Of a stretch of DNA of 46,047 bases, positions 41,382-46,047 are shown piece after piece; the first letter of the stretch is position 1, and each line of letters opens with the position of its first letter. Source of the DNA: Gemmatimonadota bacterium (GTDB lineage: Bacteria > Gemmatimonadota > Gemmatimonadetes > Gemmatimonadales > GWC2-71-9); NCBI GenBank assembly GCA_025358055.1, contig JANYKV010000110.1:1-46047 (forward strand), in the 5' to 3' direction. The translations under genes and the position numbers were made by a program. The notes under the pieces were generated by a model. It saw only the letters and a list, made by a program, of their open reading frames with translations. It did no database searches and was not told where the DNA came from.

Positions 41382-42857
41382 TCAGAGCCGGTCGATTCCG
41401 GCGAGCAGCCGGGCAAAGAAACTCACCGATGTTGCGTAGCCGGACACTGCGATCCGCTCATTCACCCCATGAACGCGCGCCAGGTCGCCGTCGCCTAACG
41501 GCACGGCTAAGAACCGGAACGCGCGATCGGTATGGGCCCCCCAAAATTTCGCGTCGGTACCACCCATGACGAGGTAGGGAAGGACCGGAAGTTGTTCTCC
41601 CGGGGCCATCCCGCGAATCGTTTCCGAAATCAGCCGGTAGGCCGAGGAGTTGAGGTCCGACACGGGCGATGGATCGACGTGCGCGCTATCGAGGGGTTCG
41701 ACCACCACTTGGGAATCGTTGATCACCCGGCGGACCCGATCGGTTACGGACGCAACCGTCTCCCCCGAAATGATGCGGAAGTTGACGACCGCGGTGGCCT
41801 CCGGCGGAAGAACATTGTCCTTGACCCCGGCGGTGAGCATTGTCGGCGAGGTGGTGGTGTGGAGCAGCGCAGCGCCCAACGGCAACCGGCTCATTGAACG
41901 TTCGACGAGCGGCGCAGTCAGCCAGAGATTCGCCATCACGATCCGCTGGAGAAATGGTGCATAGGGTGCCATCGCCTCGAGGGTCCCGCGAGTTGGGCCG
42001 CCGAGGCTCGAAGGGAACGGGTCTGCTTCCAGCGCGGCCACCGCGCGGCTCAGGGCACCCACGGCGGTGCGGCCGGTGGGCATCGATGAGTGACCGCCCT
42101 GCGCAACTGCGCGGAGCTTGAGACTCAGGTACCCCTTTTCGGCGATGCCGATGATGGCGGTCCGTCCGTTGAGACCGGGCAGGAGCCCCTTCGTCATGAA
42201 GCCACCTTCGTCGAGCACCAGCGCCGGCTTCACGCCGCGCGAGACGAGCAACGCCACGATTGCCCGGGCGCCATACAGACCGCCGACCTCCTCGTCGTGG
42301 CCGAAGGTGAGATACACGGTCCGGGCCGGGCGAAAGCCTTTGGCGAGGAGACCTTCAATCGCCTCGAAAATCGAAAGTACGGTGGTTTTGTCATCGAGCG
42401 TGCCCCGGCCCCAGACGAACCCGTCAGCCACATCACCCGAGAACGGCTGATGGGTCCATTCCGGCAGATTGGGCTTCGGCACCGGAACCACATCCAGGTG
42501 CCCCATGAGGACAACGGGAGCGAGTGTGGTATCGATGCCGTGCCAGGTGTATAGGAGGCTCAAGCCGGCGACGGTTTCGCGAACGAGCGTGCTACGGGTG
42601 AGTGGAAACGTGGTCGCGAGGTATTGGTGGAGGCCGAGAAACGCGGCCGTATCGATCGGTGCCCCGGAGCCAAATGAAACCGTGGCAAATCGGACCGCAC
42701 CGGCGAGGCGGCCGGCGGCCGCCGCCTCGTCGACCGTGATCGGTGAGCTGCCGGCGAGCGCGGCCGGCGCCGGGGCCGGAACCCGTAGCGTCCGGACCAC
42801 GAGGATGCCGGCCAAGAGGAGAACGACGAGGCCGATCAGTGCCAGTAGTTTCTTCAC
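41382..42857 (-). CDS. M20-family metallopeptidase (CPS1/PM20D1-like)
   Basis: A 491-residue protein with an N-terminal membrane anchor (MKKLLALIGLVVLLLAGILVV). The di-zinc site is visible as His120 and Asp122 (GHLDVVP), Asp155 (GTLDDK) and Glu189/Glu190 (HDEEVGG), and the dimerisation domain has GGHSSMPTGRTAVG. The length and order match carboxypeptidase S and PM20D1. PM20D1 makes and hydrolyses N-acyl amino acids, and dipeptidase activity is equally possible. The location is probably periplasmic. A 47-nt gap separates it from the upstream TPR gene, so they may form an operon. Confidence 0.92.
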   Translation of the reverse strand: MKKLLALIGLVVLLLAGILVVRTLRVPAPAPAALAGSSPITVDEAAAAGRLAGAVRFATVSFGSGAPIDTAAFLGLHQYLATTFPLTRSTLVRETVAGLSLLYTWHGIDTTLAPVVLMGHLDVVPVPKPNLPEWTHQPFSGDVADGFVWGRGTLDDKTTVLSIFEAIEGLLAKGFRPARTVYLTFGHDEEVGGLYGARAIVALLVSRGVKPALVLDEGGFMTKGLLPGLNGRTAIIGIAEKGYLSLKLRAVAQGGHSSMPTGRTAVGALSRAVAALEADPFPSSLGGPTRGTLEAMAPYAPFLQRIVMANLWLTAPLVERSMSRLPLGAALLHTTTSPTMLTAGVKDNVLPPEATAVVNFRIISGETVASVTDRVRRVINDSQVVVEPLDSAHVDPSPVSDLNSSAYRLISETIRGMAPGEQLPVLPYLVMGGTDAKFWGAHTDRAFRFLAVPLGDGDLARVHGVNERIAVSGYATSVSFFARLLAGIDRL

Positions 42858-42904
42858 GAGGTCCTCTGGATTGGGTCCGATATTAGAAAAAGGTGCGAGC
42901 CCCT

Positions 42905-43738
42905 CTACCGCAACCGCTTGAGCTCAATCTCTGATACGATGAATCCGAAGGCCGGCCAACCGCCCGAGGAAACCGATCGCTCGAAGAGTGTTTTCGCCTT
43001 CGCAGTGTCGCCGTGCACGACGTACCAGTTTCCGAGCCCATAGCTGAGTGTCGCAACTTGGACGTCTGCGGTATCGGCGGGAGTGAACACCTGGCCGGGC
43101 CCAATTTGTCCGCGGTAGAGCTTCAAACGCTGGGCGTAGGCATTGGTGGCCGCGAGTGAGTCAGGGTGGCGGTCCAACATCGCCTGTGCGTCGGGCCCTT
43201 TCCCCGCGCGAGAGAGTGACATCCAAAGCCAATCCGTCGCCCCGGCGAGCTCGCCGCCATCCGGGGCGCGGGACTGCGCTTGCTGAAAGGCCTCCGCGGC
43301 GCCGTTGAAGTCGCCGCGTGCGAACCGGACGATGCCCAGGTGGTACCAGATGCCGTAAATGGTTGGGTCGAGGCGGCTGCCCCGGGTGAGATCTGCCGTG
43401 GCTTTGTCCAACTCGCGGATAGAAAGGTATCGGTGGCCGCGCCACCGGTAGAGGAGGGCATTCTCCGGGGCGATGGCGAGGCCGCGCGTGAAGGTCTCGA
43501 TCGCCTCACGAAACTGCCGCGCCGCCGATTGAGCCACGCCGAGCTTGATGATCAGGTCCACGTTCCGCGGGTCGGCCGCGAGCGCTCGCTCCGCGGTGGC
43601 AATTGCTCCCGTGTCGGGCTGGGCGCGGTATTCGATGCCTGCTGGGGACCGATACTGCACCGATTGAGCAACGGCTGGTGCTGCCGCGACTGCAACGGCG
43701 GCACCCAAAGCGGCAGCGGCCCTCGATCTTTCCGACAT
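42905..43738 (-). CDS. secreted tetratricopeptide-repeat protein
   Basis: A 277-residue exported protein. The signal peptide MSERSRAAAALGAAVAVAAAPAVAQS ends at AVAQ. Three to four TPR units follow (AERALAADPRNVDLIIKLGVAQSAARQFREAIETF; RGLAIAPENALLYRWRGHRYLSI; TRGSRLDPTIYGIWYHLGIVRFARGDFNGAAEAF). AGGAG precedes the ATG at 43738. TPR proteins mostly serve as scaffolds. The neighbouring M20 peptidase gene suggests an envelope function, but this is only context. Confidence 0.88.
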   Translation of the reverse strand: MSERSRAAAALGAAVAVAAAPAVAQSVQYRSPAGIEYRAQPDTGAIATAERALAADPRNVDLIIKLGVAQSAARQFREAIETFTRGLAIAPENALLYRWRGHRYLSIRELDKATADLTRGSRLDPTIYGIWYHLGIVRFARGDFNGAAEAFQQAQSRAPDGGELAGATDWLWMSLSRAGKGPDAQAMLDRHPDSLAATNAYAQRLKLYRGQIGPGQVFTPADTADVQVATLSYGLGNWYVVHGDTAKAKTLFERSVSSGGWPAFGFIVSEIELKRLR

Positions 43739-43864
43739 CGTTGCGCTCCTAGCTGGGAGAACTTGCCAGCGGATCCGGGTTCGAAGATGAGTTATCGGCA
43801 CGGGCAATTGTACGCCCCGAATCCCCAAGCGTCTAGTCGGTTCGGCTGCTCGCTGCGTTTTTGA

Positions 43865-44182
43865 TTACCGCAATGTCCGAGGCAAATTGAGCCAGTAATA
43901 GAACGGCAGGCTGAATCCGAGGCCACCTACTAGAGAACAGACGATGAACCATCCCCAGTGCACGCGTCCGATGGGACGTCGAGCGAAGTAGATGCTCAGG
44001 ATGACAAGGGCGAGGAGCGCATCCAAAATGAAAGCCAACGCAAGCGTATCATGGAGTATCGCGCCAAGCCCGTGGAACTCGGCCGCCAACCAGTAGACCA
44101 AGAGTCCGTTCGGCACGATGAGCCCGAAGAGGGCAACGAGAAGTAGAGCACGGGGCCTCCCGGGCTCAGGATGGGCCGTCAT
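43865..44182 (-). CDS. small membrane protein of unknown function
   Basis: A 105-residue protein with three hydrophobic helices (about 14-33, 42-62 and 73-93) and the segment FARRPIGRVHWGWFIVCSLVGGLGFSLPFYYWL. This resembles short uncharacterised membrane proteins, perhaps the DUF2834 group. I chose the ATG at 44182; an in-frame TTG at 44194 is possible. It overlaps the end of the alpha/beta-hydrolase gene by 17 nt, so the two are translated together. Confidence 0.7.
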   Translation of the reverse strand: MTAHPEPGRPRALLLVALFGLIVPNGLLVYWLAAEFHGLGAILHDTLALAFILDALLALVILSIYFARRPIGRVHWGWFIVCSLVGGLGFSLPFYYWLNLPRTLR

Positions 44183-44918
44183 GGGGTGAGCCAAGGCGAC
44201 GTGTGGTGACGAACTCCCGGATCAACGCGGCGAACTCCGCGGGCCGAATGATGCTGACACCATGCCCGATGCCCGGAATATGATGCAGGGTCACCTGAGG
44301 CGCTGCGGCCATGGTACCGCGCTCGCCCAGCCGGTGCCACCAGTCGCGAGTGCCGTTGACCAACAGAATCGGGATATTGAGCCGCGCCAACTGCGTCCGG
44401 AAATTCACCTGTCGAAACTCAGCGACCCCCTCAGAAAACGCCGCCGGGCGAATGCCACCCTGGAGGATCGCCGGGCCGGCCGCATAGTCGCGCACAAGGC
44501 GCTTTTCCAATTGGGCCTGGAGTCTTGCGGGCGGGACCAGGCCGGTCAAGGCAATCAGAGCCACGTAGGCCACGGACCCTTGGAAATTTCCCGTGCAGCC
44601 TCCGAGGACGGCGCCCTGCAGTTGGCTGCCGAGGCTGCCGGCAGCGGCAATTGATACGTAGCCGCCCAACGAGTCGCCGGCGAGCACTACCGGCTTGGGC
44701 GCGAGTGAGCGCACCGCATCCTGGACCACCGCCACTGCGGAGGCCAACCGGAATGGTTCGCCTGCCCGCGTTCCGTGGCCCGGCAGGTCCGGCGTCAGAA
44801 TCTGGAAGTCGCTCGACAAGTCGGCGACGATTGGGTCCCACATACGTCCATTGAGGACCGCGCCGTGGAGCAACACGAGCGCGGGGTTTCGAGTGGCGTT
44901 AGGAGTTGGGTTGGACAT
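44166..44918 (-). CDS. alpha/beta hydrolase
   Basis: A 250-residue soluble hydrolase with no signal peptide. Motifs: LLHGAVLNGRMWDP (oxyanion hole), nucleophile elbow GDSLGGY, LVNGTRDWWHR with the acid, and GIGHGVSI with the catalytic His. This is the compact fold of esterases and lactonases that act on small substrates; the substrate is unknown. The ATG at 44918 is preceded by GAGAG. A longer frame from 44996 runs through the repeat element and is rejected. Confidence 0.9.
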   Translation of the reverse strand: MSNPTPNATRNPALVLLHGAVLNGRMWDPIVADLSSDFQILTPDLPGHGTRAGEPFRLASAVAVVQDAVRSLAPKPVVLAGDSLGGYVSIAAAGSLGSQLQGAVLGGCTGNFQGSVAYVALIALTGLVPPARLQAQLEKRLVRDYAAGPAILQGGIRPAAFSEGVAEFRQVNFRTQLARLNIPILLVNGTRDWWHRLGERGTMAAAPQVTLHHIPGIGHGVSIIRPAEFAALIREFVTTRRLGSPHDGPS

Positions 44919-44961
44919 GATACTCTCTTCTGCTGACCCAGGGCGAGTAATAAATGTCAAT

Positions 44962-45027
44962 GTGTCATTCCGAGGGCCGGGAAAAACACGTGTCATTCCG
45001 AGGCAGCGAAGCGTCCGAGGAATCTCC
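44962..45027. repeat. interspersed GTGTCATTCCGAGG repeat element, one partial and one full copy
   Basis: GTGTCATTCCGAGG occurs at 44962-44975 and again at 44990-45003, the second copy continuing into GCAGCGAAGCGTCCGAGGAATCTCC. I recognise this word, ending in GAGGAATCT, as a short interspersed repeat found between genes of many bacteria; ATTCC and GGAAT form the ends of an imperfect hairpin. The second copy encodes the last residues of the acetyltransferase gene. Confidence 0.75.
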
Positions 45028-45606
45028 AGCTGACAGCGGCTTATGCCAAATCAGCTGCACTTCCTCCGGGAAGTCGGGATACGCCATAGGGTCAACCGAC
45101 TCCAACTCGCAGCCCTGCCGCTCATAGAACCGGCAGGCGGGCACGTTGATGTTCTGGGTTTCTACCCTCAGGCGGCGATACCCTCTCACGGCTGCCCACC
45201 GCTCCGCCGCTTTGAAGAGCGCCGTGCCCACGCCTTGACCCCGCCAATTGGGGTGCACGCGGACGTCCCACAAGACGGCCAGATCCATTCGATTGTCGAG
45301 GAGGTCGAGCCCCGGCGTTTGCCTTGCCACGACCACACCACCGACCAGTTCTCCGTCGACCTGCGCGGTAAGGAATCCCCACTGAGACGTGTCGAACTGG
45401 TGCTGCCAACTCGCCGGGCCATTATTGGGAATGGCGTCATAGTCCTTGACATAGGGCGACGCGACGGCGCGTTCTTCGCGCAGAAAACCCCCGGCGTTTC
45501 CTGCCGCCGGTGTAACCCAAAGAATGCGATCAACCCGGAACGCGATGGGAATCTGCGCCTGGCGGGCGAGCGCTGAAATTTCTTCCTCGCGAACATCGAC
45601 CAGCAC
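44965..45606 (-). CDS. GNAT-family N-acetyltransferase
   Basis: A 213-residue acetyltransferase with the acetyl-CoA loop VRVHPNWRGQGVGTALFKAAERWA and the following RRLRVETQNINVPACRFYERQGCEL, both typical of GNAT enzymes. The substrate is unknown, although streptothricin-acetyltransferase-like proteins have a similar C-terminal pattern. The last ~20 residues (DSSDASLPRNDTCFSRPSE) come from the interspersed repeat and are not part of the fold, so the ancestral stop codon was probably lost. GTG at 45606 is taken as start because no good ATG is near; the exact start is uncertain. Confidence 0.82.
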   Translation of the reverse strand: MLVDVREEEISALARQAQIPIAFRVDRILWVTPAAGNAGGFLREERAVASPYVKDYDAIPNNGPASWQHQFDTSQWGFLTAQVDGELVGGVVVARQTPGLDLLDNRMDLAVLWDVRVHPNWRGQGVGTALFKAAERWAAVRGYRRLRVETQNINVPACRFYERQGCELESVDPMAYPDFPEEVQLIWHKPLSAGDSSDASLPRNDTCFSRPSE

Positions 45607-45631
45607 CAGAGCCGCCGTGCCGCCCCCCGAG

Positions 45632-46047
45632 CTACTCCCGCACTCGATCCACGTACGAGTCCCCAGTGATCATGCGCACGACTTTTCCATTCTCCTCGAC
45701 GAATCGTACGACTTCACCGACCTCTCCGCCTCCGCCCGGAGCAACATACCGAAACAGGCCGTTGCCCAACGGCTCGAGGTGAATGGGTTCGTCTACGTTT
45801 CGGCCGTTCGGTGCGATGATCACGAGTTGCTGGTTCAATACCACGACCTGTTCATCGCTCCACTTGCCGCGGTAGAGTCCCGCAAAACGCGCCCAGGAGG
45901 GATCCCACGCGACGACCTTTGGGGGCGTGGCAGTCGCTTTGGCCACGGCCACACCCACCGTTCGCATGAGTTGCCCGGCGATATCGGAAGGGTCGGAGTC
46001 GTTGGTATTGGTGAGGGCGATGACGGCGACTTTCGAATCGAGCTGGA
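45632..46047 (-). CDS. C-terminal part of a serine hydrolase (beta-lactamase-family), cut by the window edge
   Basis: The frame is open to the right edge (first residues visible: QLDSKVAVIALTNTNDSDPSDIAGQLM), so the gene starts outside the window; the ATG at 45967 is internal. SKVAVIALTNTNDSDPSDIAGQL is the typical end of a class C beta-lactamase-like hydrolase domain. The ~110-residue tail after it (FAGLYRGKW, VVVLNQQLVIIAPNG) is the beta-barrel extension seen in many of these proteins. The active-site Ser-x-x-Lys lies outside. The GNAT start follows 26 nt after its stop codon. Confidence 0.75.
   Translation of the reverse strand, partial: QLDSKVAVIALTNTNDSDPSDIAGQLMRTVGVAVAKATATPPKVVAWDPSWARFAGLYRGKWSDEQVVVLNQQLVIIAPNGRNVDEPIHLEPLGNGLFRYVAPGGGGEVGEVVRFVEENGKVVRMITGDSYVDRVRE

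Noticed and set aside
1..46047. CRISPR arrays, prophage, transposase or other mobile genes
   Set aside because: No repeat-spacer pattern, integrase, transposase or phage structural gene was found; base and codon use look even throughout.

Overview
The window reads as chromosomal DNA from a high-GC, Gram-negative-type soil or environmental bacterium. The gene set (a long ADOP-type MacB permease, lipoproteins with lipoboxes, a LolA-like periplasmic protein, ornithine-lipid genes, many secreted enzymes, G8 and SMP-30 proteins) is typical of Gemmatimonadota or Acidobacteriota-like lineages. That placement is inferred from gene content only. I see no rRNA, tRNA, CRISPR array, integrase or insertion sequence. 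One short interspersed repeat lies near 45.0 kb.

Layout. 0-10.3 kb: a possibly truncated hypothetical gene, an ADOP permease, a cytochrome P450 with its own [3Fe-4S] ferredoxin, panB, a LolA-like protein, a DinB-like protein, an AlkA-like DNA glycosylase with a probable CTG start, and a large G8/beta-helix lipoprotein resembling animal CEMIP/TMEM2. 10.3-14.9 kb: a leucine/branched-chain catabolic operon (TetR, enoyl-CoA hydratase, HMG-CoA lyase, acyl-CoA dehydrogenase, leucine dehydrogenase) behind a perfect TetR-type palindrome. 15.0-24.8 kb: a long minus-strand series, most of it linked by ATGA overlaps. It encodes two Rieske fusion proteins, ornithine-lipid synthesis (olsB, olsA), a DinB protein, an NRDE protein, a hydrolase-VTT-ATP-grasp triple fusion and a DoxX protein.

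24.8-33.8 kb: an alpha-glucan block holding a starch-synthase-like glycosyltransferase, a GH57 enzyme, a GH63-like glucosidase, a tiny zinc anti-sigma factor, a glycogen debranching enzyme and an aquaporin, followed by a small secreted protein. 34.3-46.0 kb: a secreted GlcG/HbpS-cupin fusion, an SMP-30 lactonase, a penicillin-acylase-family lipoprotein, a histidine kinase/response regulator pair, an M20 peptidase, a TPR protein, an alpha/beta hydrolase, a GNAT acetyltransferase and the C-terminal end of a serine hydrolase.

Main discovery. The motif GGGAACC-N16-CGTT, with identical spacing, stands in front of each transcription unit of the alpha-glucan block (24.88, 27.79, 30.52 and 33.72 kb). 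A 10-of-11 copy points the other way into the Rieske/ornithine-lipid operon (24.86 kb), and a sixth, perfect copy lies inside that operon upstream of olsB. This is the form of promoter used by SigR/SigH or EcfG-type ECF sigma factors. The third promoter drives a gene for an 82-residue zinc anti-sigma factor whose Cys-His-Cys-Cys spacing equals that of the redox switch RsrA. No sigma gene is present. I infer a locally clustered, probably thiol- or redox-responsive ECF regulon that joins storage-glucan turnover, water/solute flux, membrane ornithine lipids and Rieske/haem redox proteins. I do not know of this combination having been described.
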